DNA of 64,000 nucleotides, taken from NCBI RefSeq assembly GCF_019890725.1, contig NZ_JAINZZ010000001.1, positions 186,001 through 250,000 of the forward strand, written 5' to 3'. Positions 25,033 through 34,757 of the stretch are shown here, one piece after another (position 1 is the stretch's first letter; the number at the start of each line of letters is the position of its first letter). The translations under genes were made by a program, and so were the position numbers. This DNA is from Actinacidiphila acidipaludis (GTDB lineage: Bacteria; Actinomycetota; Actinomycetes; Streptomycetales; Streptomycetaceae). The notes under the pieces are model-generated. The model had not been told where the DNA came from and searched no databases. It worked only from the letters and a program-made list of their open reading frames with translations.

Positions 25033-27599
25033 CGGACGAACCCGACGCTCAGAGGGACGACGCGGTGCACCTCGGTGTCGAACCGCTGCGCGGCCCGCGC
25101 CTGTTCCGGGGAGACCTGGTCGTAGGTGGTGGTGCGCTGCCGGGCGGGGCGACCAGCGGCGGCCGCGAGTTCCGTGATGCCGGCGATCGTCTTCATCGAT
25201 CCGTTGGCCGAGCCGGCCATGCGGCTGATGGTCTCCTCCATCAGGGTGCCGCCGAGGTCGTTGGCCCCGCCGCGGAGCAGCTCGACGCACTGCTCGGGCG
25301 TGAGCTTCACCCAGGAGCACTCGATGTTGTCGATGTGGCCGTGCATGAGCAGCCGCGCCAGGGCGTGAACGACGCGGTTGTCGCGGTGCGACGGGCCGGG
25401 GCGTGCGATGCCCGCCAGGTAGAGGGGCGCGTTCTGGTGGACGAACGGGAGCGGAACGAACTCGGTGAAGCCACCGGTCTCCTGCTGCAGGCGGACCAGT
25501 GTCCGCATGTGCGCGACCCAGTGGCGCGGCTCGTCGACATGGCCGTACATCATCGTCGCGGTCGACCGGATACCGAGTTCGTGGGCCGTCCGGATGACGC
25601 GGACCCACTCCCCCGCCGGGAGCTTGCCCTTGGTGAGCACCCATCGCACCTCGTCGTCGAGGATCTCGGCGGCCGTGCCCGGGACCGAGTCGAGGCCGGC
25701 CGACCGTGCCTCGCGCAGCCATTCGGCGACGGAGATGCCCATGCGGGAGGCACCGCTGATGATCTCCATCGGCGAGAAGGCGTGCAGGTGGATGCCGGGG
25801 CGGCGTCGTTTCACCTCGCGGGCCAGGTCGAGGTGGATGGTGCTGGGCAGCGCCGGGTCGATGCCGCCCTGCATGCAGATCTCGGTGGCACCCACGGCCC
25901 ACGCCTGCTCGACGCGCTCACCGACCTCGTCGAGGGACAGGCGATAGGCGTCGGCGTCGGTGGCGCGCTGGGCGAAGGCACAGAACCGGCAGCCGACATA
26001 GCAGACGTTGCTGAAGTTGACGTTCCTGTTGACGACGTAGGTGACGGCGTCACCGACGGTCGAGCGGCGGACCTGATCGGCCAGCAGGCACAGTGCGTCG
26101 AGGTCGGGCCCGTCGGCGTGCACCAGCGCCAGCGCCTGGGGGTCGGTGAGGGCCGCCGGGTCGCGCTCGGCGGCTCGCAGGGCGGCGGCGACGTCGGAGT
26201 TCAGCCGCTGCGGGGCGCCGGCCCCGGTCTGCGCCGTCCTGCCGCTGAGCTGTTCCGCCAGTACCCGCCAGTCCCCGAAGGCGTGGTCGAAGTCGCCGCG
26301 GGCGGTGGTCCGCCGGCCCTCCTGGTCGATGGCCGTGTGGAGGTCCGTGCGGCCGGAGGAGACGGCTTCGGCCGTCTCCTGCCAGGGCCGGCCGGCCGGT
26401 GTGACGTCGGCGGCGAGGCCGGTGGCCGGATCGGCGAGGGCCAGCAGGTGCGGTCGCAGCCGGGCGTCCGCCCACGGGCCGCCCGCACGCAGGTACTCCG
26501 GCTGCACCGCCAGCCGCTCACGGAGTTCGAACCCGGCCTCGGCGGTCAGATCCTTCAGCCGCTCCAGTTGCGGCCACGGCCGCTCGGGGTTCACGTGGTC
26601 GGGTGTGAGGGGCGAGACGCCGCCCCAGTCGTCGACGCCGGCGGCGAGCAGCAGGCGCAGTTCCTCGGGACGCGAGAGGTTGGGCGGGGCCTGGACCCGC
26701 ATCCGCGGGCCGAGGAGGATCCGCGCCACGGCGATCACGGCCAGGTACTCGGCCAGTCCGGCGTCCGGTGCGGCGCGCATCGCCGTGCCGGACTTGGCGC
26801 GGAAGTTCTGGACGATCACCTCCTGGACGGCGCCGTACTGGCGGGCGATCCGGCGGATCTCCAGGAGGGAGTCGACACGGTCCTCGGGGGTCTCGCCGAT
26901 GCCGACGAGGATCCCGGTGGTGAAGGGGATGCCGGTCCGTGAGGCGTCCTCGATGGTGCGAAGCCGCACCGCGGGCTCCTTGTCCGGCGACCCGTGGTGG
27001 CAGCCGCCGGGCTCGGCCCACAGCGACCGCGCGGTGGTCTCGAGCATCAGTCCCATCGATCCCGCCACGGGCTTGAGCTTCTGCAGTTCCGCCCACGTCA
27101 TCACACCGGGGTTGAGGTGCGGGATCAGGCCGGTCTCCTCCAGGACGAGAATCGCCATGGCGCGGACGTAGGACAGGGTGTCCTCGTAACCGCGGGCGTC
27201 CAGCCAGGAGCGTGCCGCCTTCCACCGGGCCTCGGGGCGGTCGCCGAGGGTGAACAGGGCTTCCTTGCAGCCCAGCCGGGCGCCCTCGCGGGCGATGTCG
27301 AGCACCTTCTCCGGGGGAAGGTACGCCTCTTCGACCCGGCCGGGCGTGGTGGCGAACGTGCAGTAGTGGCATCGGTCCCGGCACAGCCGGGTGAGCGGCA
27401 CGAAGACCTTCCTGCTGTAGGTCACGGTGCCGGGCCGTCCGGCGTCCGCAAGGCCTGCCGAGCGGATGGACGCCGCGACCTCGCAGAGCCGGGTGAGGTC
27501 GTCGCCGCGGGCCCCGAGCAGTGCGGTGGCCTCGGCGCGGTCGATGTTCTTGCCAGCCTGTGCCCGCGCCAGGGCGCGGCGTACGGATGCGGTGCTCAC
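25029..27599 (-). CDS. fbiC: FO synthase, two radical SAM domains (FbiC)
   Basis: An 856-residue bifunctional CofG-CofH fusion, the usual actinobacterial length. The first radical SAM site is CRDRCHYC (C73, C77, C80) and the second is CYVGCRFC (C533, C537, C540). It makes the deazaflavin FO from tyrosine and the ribityl-pyrimidine 5-amino-6-ribitylaminouracil using SAM radicals in the cytoplasm. ECMQGG-type ([10 protein letters not shown]) and MMYGHVDEP motifs confirm the CofH half. GTG 27599 ([10 protein letters not shown]) is taken; upstream frame is non-coding in style. It lies between an acyl-CoA dehydrogenase and cofC in one operon. Streptomyces normally have fbiC elsewhere; whether this is a second copy cannot be seen here. 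Confidence 0.92.
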   Translation of the reverse strand: MSTASVRRALARAQAGKNIDRAEATALLGARGDDLTRLCEVAASIRSAGLADAGRPGTVTYSRKVFVPLTRLCRDRCHYCTFATTPGRVEEAYLPPEKVLDIAREGARLGCKEALFTLGDRPEARWKAARSWLDARGYEDTLSYVRAMAILVLEETGLIPHLNPGVMTWAELQKLKPVAGSMGLMLETTARSLWAEPGGCHHGSPDKEPAVRLRTIEDASRTGIPFTTGILVGIGETPEDRVDSLLEIRRIARQYGAVQEVIVQNFRAKSGTAMRAAPDAGLAEYLAVIAVARILLGPRMRVQAPPNLSRPEELRLLLAAGVDDWGGVSPLTPDHVNPERPWPQLERLKDLTAEAGFELRERLAVQPEYLRAGGPWADARLRPHLLALADPATGLAADVTPAGRPWQETAEAVSSGRTDLHTAIDQEGRRTTARGDFDHAFGDWRVLAEQLSGRTAQTGAGAPQRLNSDVAAALRAAERDPAALTDPQALALVHADGPDLDALCLLADQVRRSTVGDAVTYVVNRNVNFSNVCYVGCRFCAFAQRATDADAYRLSLDEVGERVEQAWAVGATEICMQGGIDPALPSTIHLDLAREVKRRRPGIHLHAFSPMEIISGASRMGISVAEWLREARSAGLDSVPGTAAEILDDEVRWVLTKGKLPAGEWVRVIRTAHELGIRSTATMMYGHVDEPRHWVAHMRTLVRLQQETGGFTEFVPLPFVHQNAPLYLAGIARPGPSHRDNRVVHALARLLMHGHIDNIECSWVKLTPEQCVELLRGGANDLGGTLMEETISRMAGSANGSMKTIAGITELAAAAGRPARQRTTTYDQVSPEQARAAQRFDTEVHRVVPLSVGFVR

Positions 27600-27630
27600 C
27601 GCGACCCCCTGACGTCGTGATCGTCGCTCA

Positions 27631-28788
27631 TCAGCCGGCCCGCAGTCCCATGGAGCGGGCGACCACATTGAGCTGGACGGCCGGCGGCCCCGCGACCACC
27701 CGGGCGATGATGCCGTCGGAGTGGTGCATGGGCAGGGTGTGGTCGCGGACGTACCCGTACGCGCCCTGCGTCTGCATGGCCAGCGCCGACGCCTCGGCGT
27801 AGATCTGCCCGCACAGGAACTTGGCCATGGTGCTCTCCACCTCGCAGGCGGCGCCCGCGTCGAAGAGGGCGGCCGAGCGTTGTACGGCACAGCGGGCGGC
27901 GTCCATGCGGACGAACATCTCGGCCAGCGGAAGACTCACGCCCTGGTAGGCGGAGATGGTCCGGCCGAACTGCTCGCGCTCGTTGGCGTAGGCGACGGTC
28001 ATGTCGAGCACCGAGGCGACGCTGCCGAGGAAGCCGGAACTGATCATGATCCGTTCGAGGACCAGGCGTTCCTTGAGGATCTGCCAGCCCTGGCCCGGCC
28101 GGCCGAGGAGTGCCGAGTCGGGCAGCCGGACGTCGTGCAGGAACACCTCGTAGATGCCGCTGATGTTGCGGCCCAGCGCCGGCATGCGGCGGACCTCGAC
28201 ACCTGGGTGGTCGGCGGGCACCAGGAACACGGCCAGGTCGTCGCGCTTGCGGCCGCCGTCGCCGACCTTGACGAGCAACTCCATGACGGTGCCCGGGAGT
28301 CCGGCGGCCTCGCAGTAGGTCTTCTGGCCGTTGAGCACCCAGCCGCCGTCGGCCCGCTCGGCCCGGGTGGCGACGCTCGCGGCGTCCGACCCGACATCGG
28401 GCTCGCTCACCCCGATGGAGAAGCGGCCGTGGCCGCCGAGCACGGGCTCCGCGTAGGTCTTCCGCTGCTCGGGGGTGCCCCAGCGGGCCAGGTCGCGGAT
28501 GCCGCTGATGTTGAGGTTCAGCAGGGCGACGAGGTCGGAGCTCGCCCGGCCGATCTCCTCGCACACGGTGATGAGCAGGGCCGCCGTGTCCTCGACGGGC
28601 TCGTCGGCGTCGGCGACCATGTCGTACCAGCCGAGTCGGGCGATCTCCCGGTAGAACCGCTCGGGGTAGGAGCCCTCCTCGTCCCAGACCCGCACGTCGC
28701 GTTCCGGGGCGTGCCGGGTGACGAACGCGCGGGCGGTGGCCCGCAGTTGTGCTTGTTCTTCGCTCTCGCTGAAGGCGCTGGTGCGCAT
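27631..28788 (-). CDS. Acyl-CoA dehydrogenase
   Basis: 385 residues, the usual family size, with the N-terminal helical domain, the FAD/substrate segment [28 protein letters not shown], the [15 protein letters not shown] helix and the C-terminal [21 protein letters not shown], then [17 protein letters not shown]. It oxidises a CoA thioester at alpha-beta, passing electrons to ETF. No exact glutamate base is assigned. [16 protein letters not shown] at the end is the usual termination. ATG 28788 (MRTSAFSES) follows AAAGG. It follows enoyl-CoA hydratase by 58 bases and precedes fbiC by 31 bases in the same operon. Confidence 0.88.
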   Translation of the reverse strand: MRTSAFSESEEQAQLRATARAFVTRHAPERDVRVWDEEGSYPERFYREIARLGWYDMVADADEPVEDTAALLITVCEEIGRASSDLVALLNLNISGIRDLARWGTPEQRKTYAEPVLGGHGRFSIGVSEPDVGSDAASVATRAERADGGWVLNGQKTYCEAAGLPGTVMELLVKVGDGGRKRDDLAVFLVPADHPGVEVRRMPALGRNISGIYEVFLHDVRLPDSALLGRPGQGWQILKERLVLERIMISSGFLGSVASVLDMTVAYANEREQFGRTISAYQGVSLPLAEMFVRMDAARCAVQRSAALFDAGAACEVESTMAKFLCGQIYAEASALAMQTQGAYGYVRDHTLPMHHSDGIIARVVAGPPAVQLNVVARSMGLRAG

Positions 28789-28846
28789 GGTCGTCGCCTT
28801 TCCTTAGGGGGTCGAGGTGGGCGCAGGAGTGGTGTTTCGTGGGGAC

Positions 28847-29503
28847 TCAGGTGGTGAGCGCCGTCCGAAGGCGATCCAGGAGGTCGGCCGGGGCGGCGGC
28901 GAAGCGTTCGGCGAGCACGCGGGCACGGGCGTCGAGGTCCGCCGCGTCGACAGCCTCGGCCAGTCCCAGTCCGGCCAGTTCACGGGCGGAGAAGCGCTCG
29001 TCAGCGGCCAGCAGCCGGAACGCCGCCGCAGGTCCGACGGACGCGCGCAGTCTGCGGATCGTGGCGTCCGGGGGGAGGAAGCCGAGGCGCAGTTCCGGGA
29101 AACGGAAGGACGCCTCCGGTGCCGCCAGGGTCACCACCGCGGAGGCGGCCAGGGCCCAGCCGCCGCCGACGGCCGGTCCCTGCACCGCGGCGATCGAGGC
29201 CGGGAACGCCTCGATGAGGTCGCAGGCCTGCTCGATCAGCCTCCGCCGCAGGCCAGGCTGCCCGATCGCGGACCCGTCGTCGGCGCGCACGTCGGCGCCC
29301 GCGCAGAAGGCGGGGCCCACCGCTCGCAGCACGAGGACGTCCGCGTGCCGGGCGTGGGCGTCTCCGAGCGCGCCGACCAGGTTCCTGAGCAGCGGGAGGT
29401 TGAGCGCGTTGCGCGCGTCCGGGCGGTTCAGGGTCACCGTCGCCACCGCGCCGTCCCGGTCCAGGAGGCACAGGGATGCGGTCGGGTTCTCGCGGGTGTT
29501 CAC
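28847..29503 (-). CDS. Enoyl-CoA hydratase/isomerase
   Basis: 218 residues of the crotonase superfamily: VTLNRPDARNALNLPLL, FCAGADVRA for the first oxyanion strand, and AVQGPAVGGGWALAASAVVTLAA for the second with GGG. A typical hydratase glutamate pair is not clearly aligned (PEASFRFPELRLGFLPPDA is the second region), so isomerase or hydrolase activity is possible. GTG 29503 overlaps the stop of the upstream LLM gene (GTGA). It is shorter than the usual ~255 residues mainly at the C-terminus. Confidence 0.82.
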   Translation of the reverse strand: MNTRENPTASLCLLDRDGAVATVTLNRPDARNALNLPLLRNLVGALGDAHARHADVLVLRAVGPAFCAGADVRADDGSAIGQPGLRRRLIEQACDLIEAFPASIAAVQGPAVGGGWALAASAVVTLAAPEASFRFPELRLGFLPPDATIRRLRASVGPAAAFRLLAADERFSARELAGLGLAEAVDAADLDARARVLAERFAAAPADLLDRLRTALTT

Positions 29504-30564
29504 AGGATCTCCGGGAGCACCTCGGAGGTCAGCAACGCGACTGCCTCCGCCGGGTCGGGGCCCACGGGAGCCCCGACGTAGGTCTCCGTGAAGCCGGCGG
29601 CTCGGGCGTACTCCAGGAGTTCCGCGAGTGCCTCGATGCAGTCGCCGGGTGTTCCGGAGATGATGAGCTGGTCGGCTATCTCCTGGGGCAGCAGGTCCGC
29701 GGCCTCGTGGAGGTTCATGCCCGCCTTCACCGCGTCCCGCGCCGCCGCGTAGTCCGACGGCTCGAATCCGCCGCGCTGCAGGCTCTCGTGCGGCTGCTGG
29801 GCGACGATGAGCGTGGCCTGCCTGCGCGCCGCGGCGGTGGCGCTGTCGCGGTCCGCCGCGACGGAGATGTTCACGCCGTAGATCCGGGTGAACTCCGTTC
29901 TCTCGCTGCGCTCTCGGCCGCGTTCGAGCCGGTCGAGGTGGCTCACCGAGTCGAACTGGCCGCTCCGGAACGCGGCCAGGCTGTGGGCCGGGAAGTTGCT
30001 CGCGCAGATCACTCCGTCGGCGAACTCGCCGGCCATCTCCAGCATCCGGGGTCCGGCGCCGGCGACGATCACCCGCACCGCCGGATCCTTGGCCCACTCC
30101 AGGGACGCGTGGGCGTCCTCGCGCAGGCCCAGGTCCGCGCGGGTCAGCGGGAAGTCGCCCATCCGGACGGCGTCCCCCCGCCAGAGCGTGCGGCAGAAGC
30201 GGATCAGTTCCGCGGTGCGCTCCACGGGATGCTGGGGGTCCATCATCGCGCGCACCAGGCCGCCGCCGGCGCCGATGCCCATGCTGACCTGGCGTCCTGG
30301 GGGCATGAACTCCGCCAGCGTGGCCATGGTCGAGGCCTGCTCCATCGGGTTGCGCCCGTACGGGAAGGTCACCGCCGTGCCCACACCGGCCCCGGTGCGG
30401 GCGGCGATCGCGCCGAGGACGGCGCCTATGCTCCGGGACTGCATCTGGTCGGTGACCCAGATGGTCTCGAAGGTGCGAGCGGCGACCTCGGCGGCTTCGA
30501 CCATGCTCGGTCCGGCCGTCCAGGCATGCAGCTGAATGCCCTTGATCATCGACCCTCGATTCAC
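29500..30564 (-). CDS. LLM-class F420-dependent oxidoreductase
   Basis: A 354-residue luciferase-like monooxygenase-fold protein: GIQLHAWTAGPSMVEAAEVAARTFETIWVTDQ, VGTAVTFPYGRNP, QVSMGIGAGGG, and VRVIVAGAGPRMLEMAGEFADGVICASN, which form the F420-phosphate site and sheet of F420-dependent dehydrogenases/reductases. It probably transfers hydride to or from F420H2; a role as flavin enzyme cannot be excluded. The first ATG at 30564 or the ATG at 30549 (MIKGIQ) could serve; the second sits directly before the conserved start. It is coupled to enoyl-CoA hydratase by GTGA and faces a promoter-like region upstream. Confidence 0.85.
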   Translation of the reverse strand: MNRGSMIKGIQLHAWTAGPSMVEAAEVAARTFETIWVTDQMQSRSIGAVLGAIAARTGAGVGTAVTFPYGRNPMEQASTMATLAEFMPPGRQVSMGIGAGGGLVRAMMDPQHPVERTAELIRFCRTLWRGDAVRMGDFPLTRADLGLREDAHASLEWAKDPAVRVIVAGAGPRMLEMAGEFADGVICASNFPAHSLAAFRSGQFDSVSHLDRLERGRERSERTEFTRIYGVNISVAADRDSATAAARRQATLIVAQQPHESLQRGGFEPSDYAAARDAVKAGMNLHEAADLLPQEIADQLIISGTPGDCIEALAELLEYARAAGFTETYVGAPVGPDPAEAVALLTSEVLPEIL

Positions 30565-30575
30565 AATAACGAACT

Positions 30576-30595
30576 GCGTCCGCGATATGGAACGC
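30576..30595. promoter_or_regulatory. Possible regulator site before LLM/catabolic genes
   Basis: GCGTCCGCGATATGGAACGC has imperfect GCGT(T)CC/GGAACGC-type symmetry (one base missing in one arm) and lies about 12-46 bases before the LLM starts. Nearby minus-strand GTTCG-N2-AT-N2-TGAA resembles the CaiB promoter. A site for the island's IclR regulator is conjecture. Confidence 0.25.
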
Positions 30596-30702
30596 GATGA
30601 GAAGAGAATGAGTCCCCGTCAGGCGCCCTGGCCAGGGCCCCTGTGCCGTCCGGCCGGCCGTGCGGAACCGGACACGCGAGCGCGCTCGATCCGTGCGCCA
30701 GA

Positions 30703-31026
30703 TCAGCGGCGGGAGAGGACGTAATCGGGCTCGGTGAGGTAGGTGCTCACGATTTCCTCGATCAACGGCCCCGTGGCCTCGGTCCGTTCCTTCAACGCGA
30801 TCCACCGCGGATCGGCTCTGAAGGTCTCCCAGAAGGCGGCTGCCTCGGCGGTGTCGGCGAAAGCGCAGAGGTAGACGATCCGCCACCGCTCGCCGACCTC
30901 GTGCCAGAACCCGCGGAGGTCCAGGCCGACGTCGTCGAAGAGGTCGAGGGTGTCCTCGGCGAAGCGGCGGTGCAGCTCCTCGGCCCGCCCGGGCAGCGCG
31001 ATGTACTCGCGCAGTTCGAAGATCAT
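30703..31026 (-). CDS. NIPSNAP-family protein
   Basis: 107 residues: MIFELREYIALPGRAEELHRRFAEDTLDLFDDVGLDLRGFW, then VYLCAFADTAEAAAFWETFRADPRWIALK. This is the NIPSNAP fold (dimeric alpha-beta barrel); members often accompany aromatic or cyclic acid breakdown genes. No catalytic residue is known. The ATG overlaps the stop of the upstream NADP:F420 reductase-like gene (ATGA), so the pair is co-translated. Confidence 0.8.
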   Translation of the reverse strand: MIFELREYIALPGRAEELHRRFAEDTLDLFDDVGLDLRGFWHEVGERWRIVYLCAFADTAEAAAFWETFRADPRWIALKERTEATGPLIEEIVSTYLTEPDYVLSRR

Positions 31027-31697
31027 GCCGGTATCCCCGAGAGCTTGAGGCCGGACCGCGTCCTGTAGCGGCGGTTGACGCCGATGAGCACCGCGGTCAG
31101 CGGTTCGAGGTGGCGGGCCAGGCGCAGGGCGCCGCTGTCGATGCCGGGGCGACCGGTGATCGTCGCGGCGAGCGCGGCCACGCGCTCCTTCGCGGCCCGG
31201 TCGTCGCCGCAGACCAGGACGTCCTCGTGGTCGAGGAGCCCGTCCGCCTCCCAGAGCGTCACCGCCGACAGGTGGTGGAAGGCGCCCACCACGACCGCGT
31301 CGGGCACCAGTTGCTGGGCCTGTTCGGCGGCGCTGCCCTCCTCCACGTCCAGCCCGTAGGGGCCGTGGCGGTCGAAGCCGAGCGGGTTGACGCAGCTGAT
31401 CACCAGCTTGCCGGCAAGGTGCGGCGCCAGGTCGCGGACCAGCTCCCGGTGTCCGTCCCACGGCACGGCGAGCAGAGCGATCCCCGCGGCCGCGACGGCA
31501 TCCGGGTTCGCGAGGCCGCGCACCTCGGCGCTCGCGCCGACACGGTGCCGGATCTCGGCCGCGGTGTCCCCGGCGCGCTCGGCCGAGCGGGATCCGATGA
31601 CGACCGCGTGGCCGGCCCGGGCGAAACGCAGGGCCAGTCCCCTGCCTTGGGGACCGGTCCCTCCCACGACAGCGATGGTGTTGTCGAAATTGTCCAC
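31023..31697 (-). CDS. NADPH:F420 reductase-like protein (NpdG/Fno family)
   Basis: A 224-residue Rossmann protein opening TIAVVGGTGPQGRGLALRFARAGHAVVIGSR, the signature of the F420:NADP oxidoreductase/NpdG family, then LLAVPWDGH, VISCVNPLGFDRHGPY and VVVGAFHHLSAVTL. It would regenerate F420H2 from NADPH for the two LLM enzymes. GTG 31697 follows AGGAGAGG at about 10 bases. The presence of reductase, cofactor genes and acceptors in one operon is consistent with an F420-fuelled reduction. HLEPLTAVLIGVNRRYRTRSGLKLSG at the end is typical of the family. Confidence 0.85.
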   Translation of the reverse strand: MDNFDNTIAVVGGTGPQGRGLALRFARAGHAVVIGSRSAERAGDTAAEIRHRVGASAEVRGLANPDAVAAAGIALLAVPWDGHRELVRDLAPHLAGKLVISCVNPLGFDRHGPYGLDVEEGSAAEQAQQLVPDAVVVGAFHHLSAVTLWEADGLLDHEDVLVCGDDRAAKERVAALAATITGRPGIDSGALRLARHLEPLTAVLIGVNRRYRTRSGLKLSGIPA

Positions 31698-31818
31698 TGC
31701 TTCCACTCCTCTCCTCTGGTAAGGCTGGTAAGGCACTTGTCATGCGTCAGCGCGGCCGGACCAGGGGGAAGGGGGACGGCCCGGCGGAATGCGCCGAGTC
31801 GGACACGTCAACCGGCTT

Positions 31819-32634
31819 TCAGCTGACGGCTTCCTCAGGACCGGCGGCGGGGTAGTCGGCCGGCACCCGTCCGCCGCTGCGGACCGTGATGGCCCGCGCG
31901 GCGGTCACCAGGTACTGGGCCAGGTCCTCGACGTCGTCCGGCGTGAGATCCTCACCGATGCCGAGGAGCGCGATCACGAGACAGGGGTACCCGTCACGGT
32001 CGAACACCGGGAACCCCATGACGTTGAGTTCGGGGCGGTACTCGCCGAAGACCGCGCCGAAGCCGCGTGCACGGACGTCCCCCCCGTCCGGGGCGCCGTC
32101 CCCCGCGCCGGCGTCCGGGCCCTCGTTCCAGGCGTCGGCCAGCTGGCTGAGCAGCGGCGACGTCCGGTCGAAACGCGAGCCGACCTCGATGGTGACCTTG
32201 ATGTCCTTGCGGCTCTCGATCTTGGCGATCGCGGTGAAGTGCCCGTCGGGCATCGGCTGGATCGCGAGGCAGGCCAGTTCGGTCCGCTCGGCCAGCCGTT
32301 CCATGAACGGCCGCGCCTCGGTGACCGGCGTGGTCCGGGTGACCGCCGCGATGCCGTACTCCACCAGCAACGGCCCCAGGTTGTAGCGCCGCGTCTCCAC
32401 GTCGTAGCTGATCAGGCCCTCGGTCACCATCGTCCGGAGCAGGTTCGACGCGGTGCTCTTGGCGAGCCCGCAGCGATCCGCGAGTTCGGTGAGCGTCGCA
32501 CCGCCGGCCCGCTGGGCCAGCGTGTCCAGGACCCGTACGGCGCGTGACACCGCCGGCACGAGGACTCCACCGCCCTGGTCGGCGCCTTCGTCGTCGATGG
32601 CCGCGCGGTTCTGCTGGGAAGGGCCGTTCGCCAC
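31819..32634 (-). CDS. IclR-family transcriptional regulator
   Basis: 271 residues. The N-terminal winged HTH (VSRAVRVLDTLAQRAGGATLTELADRCGLAKSTASNLLRTMVTEGLISYD) is followed by an effector-binding IclR domain. GTG 32634 has AAAGG about 9 bases upstream. It is embedded in the middle of the catabolic island and transcribed with it, so it may control the surrounding genes; a palindrome before the CaiB gene is a candidate site. The effector is unknown, presumably a pathway acid or CoA ester. Picrate npd clusters of Rhodococcus also carry an IclR-type repressor (NpdR), which supports the comparison. Confidence 0.85.
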   Translation of the reverse strand: MANGPSQQNRAAIDDEGADQGGGVLVPAVSRAVRVLDTLAQRAGGATLTELADRCGLAKSTASNLLRTMVTEGLISYDVETRRYNLGPLLVEYGIAAVTRTTPVTEARPFMERLAERTELACLAIQPMPDGHFTAIAKIESRKDIKVTIEVGSRFDRTSPLLSQLADAWNEGPDAGAGDGAPDGGDVRARGFGAVFGEYRPELNVMGFPVFDRDGYPCLVIALLGIGEDLTPDDVEDLAQYLVTAARAITVRSGGRVPADYPAAGPEEAVS

Positions 32635-32639
32635 GGTCG

Positions 32640-33131
32640 CTACCTTTCGGTCGGGGTCTCTCGGCTGACCGTAGCGGCACCCCCCACCAACTCGACAAAG
32701 TGGAAGAGTGTGCCGTCGGGGTCGCGGGCGAACAGCAGGCGCCAGCCGTGCACACCGTCCGGGCCCATCACGGTCTGCGGGGTGTGCAGGAACTCCACGC
32801 CCTCGGCGCTCAGCCGGTCGTACTCGGCCTGGATGTCGTCGGTCAGGATCGAGAACCGGCACAGGCCGGGGTGGACGAGGTCGGCCGAGGCCCGGCCGGC
32901 GGCCGGGACACCGCGCCATTCGATGATGTCCAGCAGCGCCTCGTCCGGCGAGTCGTTCAACCGCATGTGCGCGAAGCGGAGTTCACCGGCGCCCTCGACC
33001 ATGAAGGCCCGGGCGAGGTTGGCGTCCTCGATCACCTTGTCCTGCAGGACCTTGAAGCCGATGCGCTCGTAGAACGCGATCGACCGGTCCATGTCGGTGA
33101 CGTTGATTCCTACATGCCAGAACTTGCGCAT
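32640..33131 (-). CDS. VOC-family (glyoxalase/dioxygenase-like) protein
   Basis: 163 residues of the vicinal oxygen chelate fold: WHVGINVTDMDRSIAFYERIGFKVLQD repeats as CRFSILTDDIQAEYDRLSAEGVEF, ending RDPDGTLFHFVELVGG. Metal-binding candidates are H5 (HVGI), H in AHMRLND, and the C-terminal E in HFVEL. Roles range from isomerase to ring-cleaving dioxygenase. I use ATG 33131; the earlier ATG two codons before is directly adjacent to AAAGGG, too close. It is in the same run as IclR (5 bases apart) and ACS (15 bases). Confidence 0.8.
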   Translation of the reverse strand: MRKFWHVGINVTDMDRSIAFYERIGFKVLQDKVIEDANLARAFMVEGAGELRFAHMRLNDSPDEALLDIIEWRGVPAAGRASADLVHPGLCRFSILTDDIQAEYDRLSAEGVEFLHTPQTVMGPDGVHGWRLLFARDPDGTLFHFVELVGGAATVSRETPTER

Positions 33132-33146
33132 GGTCATCCCTTTCGG

Positions 33147-34757
33147 TCAGTGGCTCGGTGTCGTGAGCCGGCGTCGCAGGAGCTTCCCGGTCTCGGTCCT
33201 CGGCAGGACGGAGACCACCTCGAACTCACGGGGTTTGGCGTGGGGCCCCACGGAGCCGGCCACCAGGTCGCACAGTTCGGCGCGCAGGGTGTCGCCGAGC
33301 CGGCCGTCGGCGAGCCGGAGGAACACCTTGATGTGCTGACCGGTCCTGTCGTCGGGTATGCCGACGGCGGCGGCCTCCACGACCAGGGGGTGTTTCAGCA
33401 GAGCGTCCTCGATCTCGGACGGCCCGATCCGGTAGCCGCGGCTCTTGATGACGTCGTCCGCGCGCCCGAGGTACTCCAGGCGGTGTCCGTAGGCCCGGCG
33501 GGCGAGGTCACCCGTGTGGTGCCACGGGCCCGCGGTCGGCACCGGGCGGGCCGTGGCCGCGTCCCACACACCGAGCATGGCGACCGGATCCGGGAGCCGT
33601 ACGGCGATCTCTCCGACCTCGCCGTCGTCCACCACCTGTCCGTGCTCGTCCAGGAGCGCGATGCGGTGGCCGGGATAGGGGGCGCCCATGGTGGCGTCGT
33701 CCACCGAGCCGAGGACTCCAGAGTCGCCGATGAGCGCGTTGGCCTCGGTCTGCCCGTACGCCTTGTTGACCGCCTGGGCCAGGTGCCGGCGCGCCCACGC
33801 CATCTCGGCGCGGCCGGCCGGCTCCCCGCCGGTGACCACGGCCCGCAGCCGGCGCTCCGGCGCCCGGCCGTTGGCCTGGAGCAGGCGCAGGACGGACGGC
33901 GGGAGGAACGCGGTGGTGACACCGCACCGCGCGAAGAGGTCGAGCGTGACGTCCGCGTCGAACCGCGCCTGCCGCTGGGCGACCACCGGTACGCCGAAGG
34001 CCCACGGCACCAGCAACCCCAGCATGAGGCCGCCGATCCAGCCCCAGTCCGCCGTCCCGTAGTAGACGTCGTCCGGCTGGAAGAACTCGAACGCGTAGTC
34101 CACGCCGATGTGGCCGAGCAGGGCCTGATGGCCGTGCACGACGCCCTTGGCCGGACCGCTGGTGCCGGAGGTGTACATCAGGAGAGCCGGCTGTGTCGGG
34201 CCCCCGGGGTGCGGGACGACCACGTCCGGATCGACCGTCCGCTCGCCGATCTCCCGGCCTTCGGCCCCGTCGACCGTCAGCACGATCCGGTCGTCGACCG
34301 CGCAGCCGGTCGACCTCAGCCGTTCGAGCCCCGGCCCGTCGGAGACGAGGGCCTTGGCGCCGGAGTCGCTCAGCCGGTGCACCACCGACGCCCCGGTCAG
34401 CAGCGGTGGGATCGGCAGGAGTACGGCGCCCGCGACCAGTACGCCGAAGACCACCTCCGCGGTGGCCGGCGACGGGTCGAGGTACATCGCGACACGGTCG
34501 CCGGGGCGCACACCGTGAGCGCGCAGAGCTCCGCCGATCCGCAGCGCGGCGCGCTGCACCTCGCCGAACGTGGTCTCCTTCGTCCCGTCGGGACCGGCGG
34601 TGAGCAGCGCCACCGCGCGCGGGTCGTGCGCGAAGAGCGCGTCGTGGGTGATCGAGTAGTCCGCCGACGGCGACCAACGGCCCAGGCCCCGCAGCTCCCG
34701 CAGCCGGGAGACGACCGGAACGGCCGTCGTCTCCGGCGCTAGTCCAGCCGTGCCCAT
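33147..34757 (-). CDS. Acyl-CoA ligase (AMP-binding, benzoate/fatty-acid-like)
   Basis: A 536-residue ANL-superfamily adenylating enzyme: the P-loop YTSGTSGPAKG at residues 195-205, YGQTEANAL, the hinge GRADDVIKSRGYRIGPSEIE, and TGKLLRR with K525 as catalytic lysine. Its organisation (WGWIGGL, FGVPVVAQRQARF) resembles acetyl/propionyl- and benzoate-type CoA ligases. It makes an acyl-CoA from a free acid, ATP and CoA. Substrate cannot be read. The ATG overlaps the ALDH end by 19 bases. A CoA ligase and a CoA-transferase in one island offer two activation routes. Confidence 0.85.
   Translation of the reverse strand: MGTAGLAPETTAVPVVSRLRELRGLGRWSPSADYSITHDALFAHDPRAVALLTAGPDGTKETTFGEVQRAALRIGGALRAHGVRPGDRVAMYLDPSPATAEVVFGVLVAGAVLLPIPPLLTGASVVHRLSDSGAKALVSDGPGLERLRSTGCAVDDRIVLTVDGAEGREIGERTVDPDVVVPHPGGPTQPALLMYTSGTSGPAKGVVHGHQALLGHIGVDYAFEFFQPDDVYYGTADWGWIGGLMLGLLVPWAFGVPVVAQRQARFDADVTLDLFARCGVTTAFLPPSVLRLLQANGRAPERRLRAVVTGGEPAGRAEMAWARRHLAQAVNKAYGQTEANALIGDSGVLGSVDDATMGAPYPGHRIALLDEHGQVVDDGEVGEIAVRLPDPVAMLGVWDAATARPVPTAGPWHHTGDLARRAYGHRLEYLGRADDVIKSRGYRIGPSEIEDALLKHPLVVEAAAVGIPDDRTGQHIKVFLRLADGRLGDTLRAELCDLVAGSVGPHAKPREFEVVSVLPRTETGKLLRRRLTTPSH

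Noticed and set aside
25065-26942. A 625-codon plus-strand frame opposite fbiC
   Set aside because: FbiC radical SAM motifs lie on the opposite strand in the same place.
32544-34742. A 732-codon plus-strand frame opposite VOC and CoA ligase
   Set aside because: Both sense genes have full catalytic motifs; the frame has none.
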